Under the pieces are notes generated by a model, which did not search any database, was not told the origin of the DNA, and saw nothing but the letters and a program-made list of their open reading frames with translations. From Lachnospiraceae bacterium (lineage in GTDB: Bacteria; Bacillota; Clostridia; Lachnospirales; Lachnospiraceae), in contig JAFLSY010000001.1 in assembly GCA_022510745.1 (NCBI GenBank), forward strand, positions 483,042 to 547,041: 64,000 nucleotides of DNA. Direction: 5' to 3'. Within the stretch, counting starts at the first letter, position 1. Each line of letters starts with the position of its first letter. Position numbers and translations under genes: made by a program. Below, piece by piece: positions 8,770 to 16,045 of this stretch.

Positions 8770-10275
8770 CTAATCCATAGGAAATAAACCGTCTTCACGG
8801 AGTTCGTAAACCATATTGCATACTTCGGACAAGTATTTTCTGTCATGGGAGACACTGATGATCGCACCGCCAAAATCCGCGAGAGCCGCTCTGACAACAG
8901 GGGATGAGAGAGGGCTGAAATTCCGGGTGGGTTCATCTAGCAGGAGTACATTTGCCTTGCGTAATACCATATCTAGAAAGAGGATTTTAGCTTTTTGACC
9001 GCCGCTTAGATTGCCGATTTTACCGATCATTTCTTCATGGGTGAATTTCATGCCGCCCATATAGGTTCTGGCTTTGGTTATATCATCTTTGGTGTAATTG
9101 TCCGCAAGATGTTCAATAGGCGTTTTATTAAAATCAAGTATTTCTGCGTGATTTTGCGGCATATAAGCAGCAATGATGTCTTGCCGGGGTTTTAATTCCT
9201 CCCAGAGCAGCGCAAGCAGTGTGGACTTACCGGCACCATTCTTACCGGTTATGCCGACGTGGGCATTTCCGGCAATATAAAGTTTTAGATTGCGGGATAA
9301 AACCCGTTCTTGGATGCATAGATGCTCAAGTGAAAAATCCAGCACCGTTTTACCTGATGGCAGGTGGATGGTCTCATCAAATTTTGCCAGAATAGCTTCC
9401 TCTTCCTGGGGGAAATCTAAAAAGTTTTCTTTTTCCCGTTCAAAACGTTTACCCATGGATATGACCGAGTGCATTTTCTTTTTCAGCAGCCGCCCACCAC
9501 TGGCGTCTTTAATCGCACTTTGCTCATGATCAACACGATTGTATATCTGCCGCCATTTCTCCATTTGCTTATTATAGTCGTCCCGTTGCTTTTTCGCTAC
9601 CTGCTCCTGATGTGCGAAACTGTTTTTTCGATAGGATAGATATTCACGGTAGGAACAGCGGACAACAGATATGCGGCACTTGGTCTTACGTACAATTTGT
9701 TCCATATGCACAATGACATTTGCTGTATTCTCAATGAGAGTCTCATCATGAGAAATGTATAGAATCGGAAGTCTGCTTTCCGTGATAAATGATTCAAGCC
9801 ATTGTAATGTCGAAATATCCAGATCATTGGTAGGTTCATCAAGAAGCAGGATATCCGGCTCTTCCATGAGTAATCTTGCAAGCTGCACTTTGACTTTTTC
9901 CCCACCGGAAAGAGTAGAAAGCTTTTGTTCCGATAGGATAAAATCAATAGTCAATCCCAGCTTGGACAAAACATCAGTGTGCATATAATACTCAGTGGAT
10001 GAAAAGTATTCTGCAAGAGAGAGGGCACAATCTTTTTCTTCCATGAATTGAGGCAGATAGGCCATTTTGCATTTTGTAATCACATCTCCGGAATAACTGC
10101 AATATTCTTCAACAAGGCTTGGCTGATAAATAAATTTTAACAGTGTAGATTTTCCGTTGCCTTCCTCGCCGATCAGCACCGCCTTGTCGCCGCTCTTTAG
10201 TGTAAAAGAAAAATCTTCCGTAATATTCCTTCCGTCTTTTTTAAGATATAAACTAATATTTTTTAATTCTAACAT
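8770..10275 (-). CDS. ABC-F type ribosomal protection protein (Lsa/CplR-like)
   Basis: Cytosolic ATPase without membrane domains that would bind the ribosomal E site and dislodge antibiotics such as lincosamides, pleuromutilins or streptogramins A. Two ATPase domains are visible: the first with GEEGNGKST, TLSGGEKVK and LLLDEPTNDLD; the second with GKNGAGKST, NLSGGQKAK and LLLDEPTRNFSPLS, the latter wording being typical of the Lsa group. A charged linker with Lys/Arg-rich helices lies between them. Start ATG at 10273-10275 is supported by GGAGGT upstream; longer in-frame starts run back into a terminator hairpin. It lies opposite to its neighbours and has its own regulated leader. Confidence 0.88.
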   Translation of the reverse strand: MLELKNISLYLKKDGRNITEDFSFTLKSGDKAVLIGEEGNGKSTLLKFIYQPSLVEEYCSYSGDVITKCKMAYLPQFMEEKDCALSLAEYFSSTEYYMHTDVLSKLGLTIDFILSEQKLSTLSGGEKVKVQLARLLMEEPDILLLDEPTNDLDISTLQWLESFITESRLPILYISHDETLIENTANVIVHMEQIVRKTKCRISVVRCSYREYLSYRKNSFAHQEQVAKKQRDDYNKQMEKWRQIYNRVDHEQSAIKDASGGRLLKKKMHSVISMGKRFEREKENFLDFPQEEEAILAKFDETIHLPSGKTVLDFSLEHLCIQERVLSRNLKLYIAGNAHVGITGKNGAGKSTLLALLWEELKPRQDIIAAYMPQNHAEILDFNKTPIEHLADNYTKDDITKARTYMGGMKFTHEEMIGKIGNLSGGQKAKILFLDMVLRKANVLLLDEPTRNFSPLSSPVVRAALADFGGAIISVSHDRKYLSEVCNMVYELREDGLFPMD

Positions 10276-10290
10276 ATGATACCTCCGCAC

Positions 10291-10341
10291 ATAAAAATAG
10301 TTCCATTTCGATAACGAATCACGATACATCGAAAATGGAAC
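10291..10341 (-). terminator. intrinsic-terminator attenuator in the ABC-F leader
   Basis: On the minus strand GTTCCATTTTCGAT (10341-10328) pairs with ATCGAAATGGAAC (10312-10300), one bulged base, loop of 15, followed by TATTTTTAT. It lies just upstream of the ABC-F ribosome site, so it would stop transcription before the gene unless overridden. Confidence 0.7.
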
Positions 10342-10427
10342 CAATTATTGCATAAATAGAGATATCCTATAAAAATCATAAAGGATATAAAAATAGTGCA
10401 ACAAATGATAAACCGTTACGATACGGC

Positions 10428-10521
10428 AAGTAATCCAAATTTCAACAGCAAAATGAGTCTGCAATGCGGTAAACACTGTAACAGACAATGTGATTCGCTA
10501 TCTTGTAAATTTGAATTACTT
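10428..10521 (-). promoter_or_regulatory. long-range pairing element in ABC-F leader RNA
   Basis: In the minus-strand transcript AAGTAATTCAAATTT (10521-10507) can pair over 15 positions with AAATTTGGATTACTT (10442-10428), with a single G-U wobble. The 5' arm covers the end of the MINK leader frame. A ribosome paused there would open this stem and change the fold ahead of the terminator at 10291-10341. A smaller hairpin (AGGATAT/ATATCCT) lies between. Confidence 0.55.
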
Positions 10522-10530
10522 ATTAATCAT
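10516..10530 (-). CDS. leader peptide MINK of the ABC-F gene
   Basis: Four-codon reading frame ATG ATT AAT AAG TAA on the minus strand with a strong ribosome site GAGGTG (complement of 10536-10541) five bases ahead. It lies about 240 bases upstream of the ABC-F start. Its last codon and stop are part of AAGTAATTCAAATTT, which is complementary to a segment at 10428-10442, so translation of the peptide would affect leader folding. Ribosome stalling on such short leaders is a known control of ABC-F and erm genes; its role here is inferred. Confidence 0.6.
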   Translation of the reverse strand: MINK

Positions 10531-10550
10531 TGCAGCACCTCTTCTGAATT

Positions 10551-10591
10551 ATTATTGATATTATTTTTACATAAGTCAATAGAATTGTCAA
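10551..10591 (-). promoter_or_regulatory. candidate promoter(s) for ABC-F leader
   Basis: Minus strand carries TTGACA (10591-10586) followed at 16 bases by the weak box TAAAAA, and an alternative TTGACT (10579-10574) with AATAAT 17 bases on (10556-10551). Either would place transcription start just before the MINK leader. Which is used cannot be decided by eye. Confidence 0.45.
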
Positions 10592-10612
10592 GCGCGGTTA
10601 TAGATAATGAAC

Positions 10613-10641
10613 TTGCTCATTGAAAAATCCTTCGGTATAAT
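10613..10641 (+). promoter_or_regulatory. promoter for GNAT gene at 10659
   Basis: TTGCTC (10613-10618), 17-base spacer, TATAAT (10636-10641). The -10 box is perfect. It diverges from the ABC-F leader promoter. Confidence 0.6.
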
Positions 10642-10658
10642 AGTGTAGAGAGGTGATC

Positions 10659-11168
10659 ATGAAAGTGAAAGTAGAATTGTTTTCGGACAAGTATGCGGTC
10701 CGCATACTTACCAATGAGGATATAGAGGAGATATATGAACTACTCAGTAAAAATGTCTTATATTATGAATATTGCCCTCCGTTTGTGACGCAGCGGGGAA
10801 TATTGGATGATATGAGCGTACTGCCGCCTGATAAGACAATAGATGATAAGTATTATGTAGGATTCTATAAAAATGAGAAACTGATTGCAGTCATGGATTT
10901 GATAGATGATTATCCTGAAAAAGGTATTGCATATATAGGATTCTTTATGACAGATGTTTCTATGCAAAATAAGGGATTGGGAACTGAGATTATCCGTGAT
11001 TTATGTAAATATCTTGCCGCTGAAGAATATCAGTCTGTTCGTTTAGCTTGGGTAAAAGGGAATCCCCAAGCGGAGCATTTTTGGTTGAAAAACAAATTTA
11101 CACCGATTATGGAAACAGAAAGTAACGTTGCTGATAAGGTAATATTAGCTGAAAAGTTGTTGAGGTAA
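10659..11168 (+). CDS. GNAT-family N-acetyltransferase
   Basis: Soluble acetyltransferase of 169 residues. It has an N-terminal substrate strand region, a central sheet (YIGFFMTDVSMQNKGLGTEI) containing the acetyl-CoA loop Q-N-K-G-L-G, and a C-terminal LAWVKGNPQAEHFWLKNKF motif in which the aligned residues normally pack against CoA. Start ATG 10659 is supported by GAGAGG; a GTG six bases upstream is less likely. It has its own promoter and is transcribed away from the ABC-F gene. Substrate unknown. Confidence 0.78.
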   Translation: MKVKVELFSDKYAVRILTNEDIEEIYELLSKNVLYYEYCPPFVTQRGILDDMSVLPPDKTIDDKYYVGFYKNEKLIAVMDLIDDYPEKGIAYIGFFMTDVSMQNKGLGTEIIRDLCKYLAAEEYQSVRLAWVKGNPQAEHFWLKNKFTPIMETESNVADKVILAEKLLR

Positions 11169-11207
11169 TGGTAGAACATAGAGTACAAAGAAGAGAAGCG
11201 CAAATAT

Positions 11208-11918
11208 ATGGAAACATATCAAGAATTTTTGGATAGGATTCATTCATTTGAGAAAGAAGATATTTATTACGGAAGTGATTGTTTTTCCGGTAATTCTAAA
11301 ATTGCTGAAAAGGTCAATAGGGACAATTCCTTCAAAGATTTTTATGGTGATACGATAGTCTTTAATTTGGATGATATTACGAAAGTAAGTCTGGCAAAGC
11401 TGGTCGAACAGCTATACCAATTGGTACCGGAATGTTTTTGCAAAAAGTTGTCTTCAAGTACATTACATATGACTCTTCATGACCTTAGTAATGCATCTGC
11501 TCTACAGGATGTGGCCTCTGATTTTTGTCAGAATGAACTTAAAATTTTAAAAAAAACAAAGGAAATAGATAGTAATAAAAGGATAAAAATGAAAAGCACA
11601 TATATTTTTAATATGTGTGATATTAGTTTGGTTTTAGGGTTGTATCCTATCAATGAGCAAGAATATAATGCATTAATGAATTTATATTATATGTTTGATG
11701 ATGTAAAGAAATTAAATTATCCGTTCACACCCCACATTACATTAGCATATTACAATAGAAATGGTTTTGATATAGTATCTGCCAGAAAATTGGAGAGCAT
11801 TGTTTCCAAATTTAATAAAAATCAGATGGAAATTGAATTAGACGTGAACAATCTATTTTACCAGAGATTTACTAATATGAATGATTATACTAATATCCTT
11901 TGTTTAGGCAATAATTGA
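11208..11918 (+). CDS. 2H phosphoesterase superfamily-like protein
   Basis: Soluble protein of 236 residues with two H-x-T motifs, LHMTLHDL (about residue 87) and PHITLAYY (about residue 182), spaced as in LigT/CPDase-like 2H phosphoesterases, which hydrolyse cyclic phosphodiesters on RNA ends or nucleotides. The flanking hydrophobic strands fit that fold. The gene is distinctly AT-rich compared with the core genes, like other genes of this island. The fold assignment rests on the two motifs only; substrate and role are unknown. Confidence 0.65.
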   Translation: METYQEFLDRIHSFEKEDIYYGSDCFSGNSKIAEKVNRDNSFKDFYGDTIVFNLDDITKVSLAKLVEQLYQLVPECFCKKLSSSTLHMTLHDLSNASALQDVASDFCQNELKILKKTKEIDSNKRIKMKSTYIFNMCDISLVLGLYPINEQEYNALMNLYYMFDDVKKLNYPFTPHITLAYYNRNGFDIVSARKLESIVSKFNKNQMEIELDVNNLFYQRFTNMNDYTNILCLGNN

Positions 11919-11943
11919 CTTTTATCACTTAATCTGTTATAGT
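11915..11943 (+). promoter_or_regulatory. promoter for erm leader
   Basis: TTGACT (11915-11920), 17-base spacer, TATAGT (11938-11943). The -35 box overlaps the stop codon of the preceding gene. It lies about 30 bases before the leader peptide. Confidence 0.7.
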
Positions 11944-11972
11944 CACATATATAAACTAGAGAGAAAAGGAGC

Positions 11973-12008
11973 ATGGTACATCTCATGTGTAATCGTATTC
12001 GTAAATAA
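11973..12008 (+). CDS. erm leader peptide MVHLMCNRIRK
   Basis: Eleven-codon frame with ribosome site AAAAGGAG seven or so bases ahead, ending immediately before a terminator hairpin. It contains R-I-R, a match to the plus-x-plus motif at which macrolide-bound ribosomes stall (as in the MRLR leader of ErmD). Stalling here would be expected to alter folding of the hairpin at 12009-12048 and allow transcription of the methylase. The function is inferred from position and motif. Confidence 0.72.
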   Translation: MVHLMCNRIRK

Positions 12009-12055
12009 GCACAGTATACCGAATTTGTATTTTACGGTATAACTGTGCCTTTTTT
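12009..12055 (+). terminator. intrinsic-terminator attenuator before erm
   Basis: GCACAGTATACCG (12009-12021) pairs with CGGTATAACTGTGC (12035-12048), one bulged A, followed by CTTTTTT. The stem begins directly after the leader stop codon. The end of the leader frame (CGTAAA, 12000-12005) can instead pair with TTTACG (12031-12036) inside the hairpin, a possible antiterminator. Confidence 0.78.
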
Positions 12056-12087
12056 GCGTCTACAAATTGCAAGTGAGGTGTATTTCT

Positions 12088-12867
12088 ATGTTCAAAAATC
12101 AAAATAAGCATGCTTTGCCCTATTCCGTTTCTCAGAATTTTTTAACTAGCCGAAGGCTGATTGAAAGACTTATCATAAAAGCAGGAATATCCGCACAGGA
12201 TACGGTTCTGGAAATCGGTGCGGGGAAAGGGCATATCACAAAGGTACTGTCGGATTCCTGTAAAACGGTGATTGCGTATGAAATCGACCGAAAACTGTAT
12301 GAGAGTTTGAAACCACAGATTGCTGCAAATGTCCGACTGTATTATGGGGATTTTCTAAAATGTGCGCTTCCGAAATCACCGTACAAGGTATTTGCCAATA
12401 TTCCTTTCTCTAAGACTACAGAGATTTTGGAAAAACTGACTAACGCCAATCCTCTGCCGGAAGCGATGTGGCTGGTGATGGAGAATGGAGCTGCAAAGCG
12501 CTTTTGCGGAGTGCCAAGGGACAATCTGCATTCCCTGTTGCTTAAGCCGTTTTTTGAGACCAAAATCATATATCATTTCAGACGTGAGGATTTTCACCCA
12601 GCGCCGAATGTGGATGTGGTATTATTGGAACTGCAGCGGAAGGGCACGCCGGACATACAGCCGGAGCAGAAAGCCGATTTTAGAGCCTTCCTGTCACACT
12701 CTTTACGATACGGACTGTTTGGCTCTCGGGCCTTACTTACGAAAAAGCAGATTTCCATGGCACTGAGGATGGCGAAATTGCCGCCGATTGAGCGATCTGG
12801 TGAAACATTATATGTGCAATGGCTTTGTTTATTTCGATGTTGGCTGATATACGGAAAGAGAGGATAG
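12088..12867 (+). CDS. Erm-like 23S rRNA (adenine-N6) methyltransferase
   Basis: Predicted SAM-dependent methylase of the KsgA/Erm family that would modify A2058 of 23S rRNA and give macrolide-lincosamide-streptogramin B resistance. Seen motifs: N-terminal SQNFLTS, SAM motif I LEIGAGKGHIT, acidic AYEIDRKL, catalytic motif IV NIPFSKTTEIL and a C-terminal helical domain starting near HSLRYGLF. The length of 259 residues fits Erm, as does the inducible leader in front; KsgA would be a housekeeping gene without such a leader. Start ATG 12088 follows GTGAGGTG. Activity is not proven. Confidence 0.85.
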   Translation: MFKNQNKHALPYSVSQNFLTSRRLIERLIIKAGISAQDTVLEIGAGKGHITKVLSDSCKTVIAYEIDRKLYESLKPQIAANVRLYYGDFLKCALPKSPYKVFANIPFSKTTEILEKLTNANPLPEAMWLVMENGAAKRFCGVPRDNLHSLLLKPFFETKIIYHFRREDFHPAPNVDVVLLELQRKGTPDIQPEQKADFRAFLSHSLRYGLFGSRALLTKKQISMALRMAKLPPIERSGETLYVQWLCLFRCWLIYGKRG

Positions 12868-12872
12868 AATTT

Positions 12873-13400
12873 ATGAGGAGTGAAGAAATGAAGCAAGGTA
12901 GAATTATTTTCCTAAATGGCGTTACCAGCGCAGGTAAAACATCTATTGTAGAAGCACTGCAAGAGAGAGAAGATATATTCTTTTATGTGGTTGCCAATGA
13001 TCTGTTTCAGGAAATGGTTGGAGAAAAGTATCTTCGAGAAAACTATTGGAAATATCTCAGTGATGTCATTATCATGATGTATCATACGGCAAAGTTATTT
13101 TCTGAACATGGAAAGAATGTGATTATTGATGGGATTTTAGTAGAACGTCCGGAAATTGCTCCGCATTATGAGCAATTAGTCGAGATTTTAAAATCCTGTC
13201 CTTTAGACATTGTGGAAGTCTATTGCCCTTTGGAAATTTGTAAGAAGCGCAATATAGAACGCGGAGACAGATATGAAACACAATCGGAGGAACAAAGCGT
13301 ACTTATGGCAAAGAATATTGAATATAGCATGAAAGTGGATACAAGTATCTATAGTCCGACAGAGTGTGCAGATGCAATTGTGAAGGAACTTTTTGCATAA
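12873..13400 (+). CDS. chloramphenicol phosphotransferase-like kinase
   Basis: Cytosolic P-loop kinase of about 175 residues. Walker A is LNGVTSAGKTS near the N-terminus, followed by VVANDLFQEM and a conserved VIIDGILVE strand with an acidic residue, then VYCPLEICKKRNIERGDR, the lid-like Arg-rich region. This layout matches chloramphenicol 3-O-phosphotransferase relatives. Starts five bases after the erm stop with AGAGAGG upstream, so it is probably in the macrolide-inducible transcript. Chloramphenicol as substrate is only a family-level suggestion. Confidence 0.72.
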   Translation: MRSEEMKQGRIIFLNGVTSAGKTSIVEALQEREDIFFYVVANDLFQEMVGEKYLRENYWKYLSDVIIMMYHTAKLFSEHGKNVIIDGILVERPEIAPHYEQLVEILKSCPLDIVEVYCPLEICKKRNIERGDRYETQSEEQSVLMAKNIEYSMKVDTSIYSPTECADAIVKELFA

Positions 13401-13436
13401 GGAAAAGTGTGTAGAATCAGAATTTGGAGGGATTCC

Positions 13437-14105
13437 ATGTTAGAAAAAATGGGAGATTTTTTTGATAACCGTCTGGAAGGATATGAGGAGCATCAGCTAA
13501 CCTGTATTGAAGGTGCGCAGGAGTTTTATCCCTTTACCGCAGACTCTCTTCCCTTAGGAGAGGATGTAAATATTTTGGATTTGGGATGCGGCACAGGTTT
13601 GGAGCTGGATTACTATTTTAAATTAAATCCTCGGGCTAAAGTGACAGGTATAGATTTGGCACCGGGAATGCTTGCGGCGTTAAAAGAAAAGTTTTCGGAT
13701 AAAGATATTACATTGATACAGGGTTCTTATTTTGATATACCATTTTCGCAAAATGATTATGACGCGGCTGTATCTGTAGAATCCCTGCATCATTTTACCC
13801 GGGAACAAAAAAGGAACCTATATCGTAAACTATATAGAGCGTTAAAAGAAGATGGTTTCTTTATTTTGACGGACTATTTTGCACTATCCGAAGAGGAAGA
13901 AATATTTTACAGGCAGGAACTGCTTCGACTGAAAAAGCAACAGGGTATTGCGGATGATGAGTTTTATCATTACGATACGCCATTGACGGTGGAACACGAA
14001 ATACAGGCATTGAAAGAAGCAGGATTTCTATCTGTTGAAATTTTAGGCCGTTGGGAAAACACATATACGTTACGGGTTAAAAAACAGAAGTCTAAAAAAG
14101 AATAA
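13437..14105 (+). CDS. SAM-dependent class I methyltransferase
   Basis: Soluble methyltransferase of 222 residues. SAM motif I is ILDLGCGTGLELDYY, then TGIDLAPGML (motif II), SYFDIPF, and motif IV AAVSVESLHHF; the C-terminal strand FILTDYF follows. Start ATG 13437 is supported by GGAGGG. Gene lies 36 bases after the kinase, so it probably closes the erm transcript. The methyl acceptor is unknown. Confidence 0.78.
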   Translation: MLEKMGDFFDNRLEGYEEHQLTCIEGAQEFYPFTADSLPLGEDVNILDLGCGTGLELDYYFKLNPRAKVTGIDLAPGMLAALKEKFSDKDITLIQGSYFDIPFSQNDYDAAVSVESLHHFTREQKRNLYRKLYRALKEDGFFILTDYFALSEEEEIFYRQELLRLKKQQGIADDEFYHYDTPLTVEHEIQALKEAGFLSVEILGRWENTYTLRVKKQKSKKE

Positions 14106-14121
14106 AGAAAGTCAAAATTTC

Positions 14122-14150
14122 TTGACAGATGAAAAAATCGGAGTTACTAT
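14122..14150 (+). promoter_or_regulatory. trp operon promoter
   Basis: TTGACA (14122-14127), 17-base spacer, TACTAT (14145-14150), directly upstream of the T-box leader. Confidence 0.75.
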
Positions 14151-14156
14151 ATAAAA

Positions 14157-14447
14157 AATTAAATAAGTGGTTTGAAACCGATGATGTGGAGATAAAAACG
14201 GTACGTGCACTTACAGAGAGTCCTGTAGGCTGAGAGCAGGACAGAACGCAGGCTGTTAAATGGACCACGGAGGGCATGGTGAACAGGTTCCTAAGTAGCC
14301 GTGACGTTGGGCATACGTTAGTTGCCGGGGATATGTTGGTATCCTGAAAGTGCATCCGTAAAATACGGGTGAAGCAAGGTGGCACCACGGGTAGTGTAGA
14401 TACTCGTCCTTGATAGATAGCAATATCTGTCAAGGGCGTTTTTTTAT
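14157..14447 (+). promoter_or_regulatory. tRNA-Trp T-box riboswitch
   Basis: Leader RNA that senses uncharged tRNA. The T-box consensus AAGGTGGCACCACGG lies at 14376-14390, with a typical stem I (AGAGAG, CTGAGAGCAGG, GTGAACAGG) before it. The specifier codon is TGG at 14261-14263, in the context AAATGGACC, for tryptophan. The antiterminator bulge reads TGGC, which would pair with GCCA at the end of tRNA-Trp, whose discriminator base is usually G. It precedes trpE, so tryptophan starvation should switch the operon on. Confidence 0.93.
14405..14445 (+). terminator. T-box terminator hairpin
   Basis: CGTCCTTGATAGATA (14405-14419) pairs with TATCTGTCAAGGGCG (14424-14438) over 15 positions with two G-U wobbles and a GCAA tetraloop, followed by seven T. 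It is the off-state of the T-box. Confidence 0.9.
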
Positions 14448-14530
14448 GTCGTACAGTATGCTGCTTATACAAATAGACAGTATTTCGGACAGGTATTGTG
14501 AATGAATTTGATGGTAGAAAAGGAGAGCAT

Positions 14531-16045
14531 ATGGCAGAGAAAAACAATATACAGATATATCCTGCAAAAGAAGAAGTAGAAGCATTGGCTGCTTCGGGTA
14601 GGTACGGTGTGATTCCGGTATACACACAGATGTATGCGGATATGGCTACGCCCGTAGAAGTGGTCAAAAAACTGAAAAAGGTCAGTGAGCATGTCTTTTT
14701 GCTGGAAAGTGCGGAGGATAATAAACGCTGGGGAAGATATACTTTTATCGGGTATGAACCCAAGCTGGAAATTGTATGTAGGGACGGTAAGGTGCAGATT
14801 ACCAGAGACGGCAGTAAAAAGATTTCCTATGAAAATCCCAGAGCGTGTATCCGCCAGTTGATAGAGGAGTATAAGAGTCCGCAGCTTGAGGAACTTCCTT
14901 CCTTCAGCGGTGGTCTGGTAGGTTATTTTTCCTATGATTTTATCAAGTACAGCGAACCTTCTCTGGATTTGGACGCAAGGGATACTGAGCAATTCCAGGA
15001 TGTGAATCTGATGCTGTTTGATAAATTGGTCTGCTTTGATAACTATCAGCAGAAGATATTTTTAATTCAGAATCTGCGCACCGAGGAGATAGCATGGGAC
15101 TATGAGCATGCTTGTGAGCAAGCATATCAGCAGGCGAAAGAAACGCTGGCGGATTTAAAGAATCTGATCATAAACGGAGAAAAGGCAGAAGATAAGCCTT
15201 TCTATTTAAAGTCTGAATTCAAACCCTTGTTCTCGGAAGATGAGTATTGCCATATGGTGGAACGGGCCAAGGAATACATCAGGGAAGGAGATATCTTTCA
15301 GGTGGTACTTTCCAATCGTATGGAGGCTGAGATGGAGGGCAGCCTGCTGGATGTCTACAGGGTGCTCAGAACTCAAAATCCATCACCCTATATGTTCTAT
15401 TTCTCCGGCGAGGATGGAGAGATTGCAGGTGCAAGTCCTGAAACGTTAGTAAAGTTAGAGGGAGAGAAACTCTATACCTTCCCTCTGGCAGGCACCAGAA
15501 AAAGGGGAGCGGACAGAGAAGAGGATGAGCGGCTGGAAGCGGAGCTTTTAAAAGATGAAAAGGAATTGGCAGAGCACAATATGCTGGTGGATCTGGGACG
15601 GAACGATTTAGGCAAGATCAGTGAGATCGGTTCGGTACAGGTGGAAAAATATATGAGTATTCACCGCTATTCCCATGTAATGCATATAGGTTCCACAGTG
15701 TCCGGTACCATAAGGAAAGATAAGGATGCTTTGGATGCGGTAGATGCGGTCCTGCCTGCGGGAACACTCTCCGGTGCACCCAAGATCAGAGCTTGCCAGA
15801 TCATCAATGAACTGGAAAACAATAAGCGCGGTATTTACGGCGGAGCCATCGGTTATCTTTCCTTTACGGGCGGTATGGATACCTGCATCGCCATCCGACT
15901 GGCTTTCTCCAAAAACGGGAAGGTCTATGTGAGAGCCGGTGCAGGCATTGTGGCGGACAGCGTACCCCTCAATGAATACCGGGAATGTCTGCAGAAAGCC
16001 GCAGCGGTAGTCAAAGCGGCAGATTGTGCCAAAGGAGGGATTTAA
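14531..16045 (+). CDS. trpE: anthranilate synthase component I
   Basis: Catalytic subunit that makes anthranilate from chorismate, the first step of tryptophan synthesis; 504 residues. The C-terminal chorismate-binding domain shows GEDGEIAGASPETLVKL, LAGTRKRGA, HNMLVDLGRND and GTLSGAPKIRA, all canonical. The N-terminal LLESAED and RYTFIG segments form the tryptophan feedback site. Start ATG 14531 chosen because AAGGAGAG lies just ahead; a GTG at 14498 has no site. First gene under T-box control, followed without gap by trpG. Confidence 0.96.
   Translation: MAEKNNIQIYPAKEEVEALAASGRYGVIPVYTQMYADMATPVEVVKKLKKVSEHVFLLESAEDNKRWGRYTFIGYEPKLEIVCRDGKVQITRDGSKKISYENPRACIRQLIEEYKSPQLEELPSFSGGLVGYFSYDFIKYSEPSLDLDARDTEQFQDVNLMLFDKLVCFDNYQQKIFLIQNLRTEEIAWDYEHACEQAYQQAKETLADLKNLIINGEKAEDKPFYLKSEFKPLFSEDEYCHMVERAKEYIREGDIFQVVLSNRMEAEMEGSLLDVYRVLRTQNPSPYMFYFSGEDGEIAGASPETLVKLEGEKLYTFPLAGTRKRGADREEDERLEAELLKDEKELAEHNMLVDLGRNDLGKISEIGSVQVEKYMSIHRYSHVMHIGSTVSGTIRKDKDALDAVDAVLPAGTLSGAPKIRACQIINELENNKRGIYGGAIGYLSFTGGMDTCIAIRLAFSKNGKVYVRAGAGIVADSVPLNEYRECLQKAAAVVKAADCAKGGI

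Noticed and set aside
10276..10344. Longer N-terminus for the ABC-F protein (TTG at 10344 or ATG at 10329)
   Set aside because: These codons lie inside the terminator hairpin and lack a ribosome site, while ATG at 10275 has GGAGGT and matches the family start.
10396..10623. 75-residue plus-strand frame in the ABC-F leader
   Set aside because: No RBS, no homology recognised, and the region is explained by the minus-strand leader with its pairing elements.
14092..14763. 223-residue reading frame on the minus strand across the T-box and start of trpE
   Set aside because: It overlaps the T-box and trpE, both well supported, has no RBS and its protein has no recognisable domain. It is a shadow frame.
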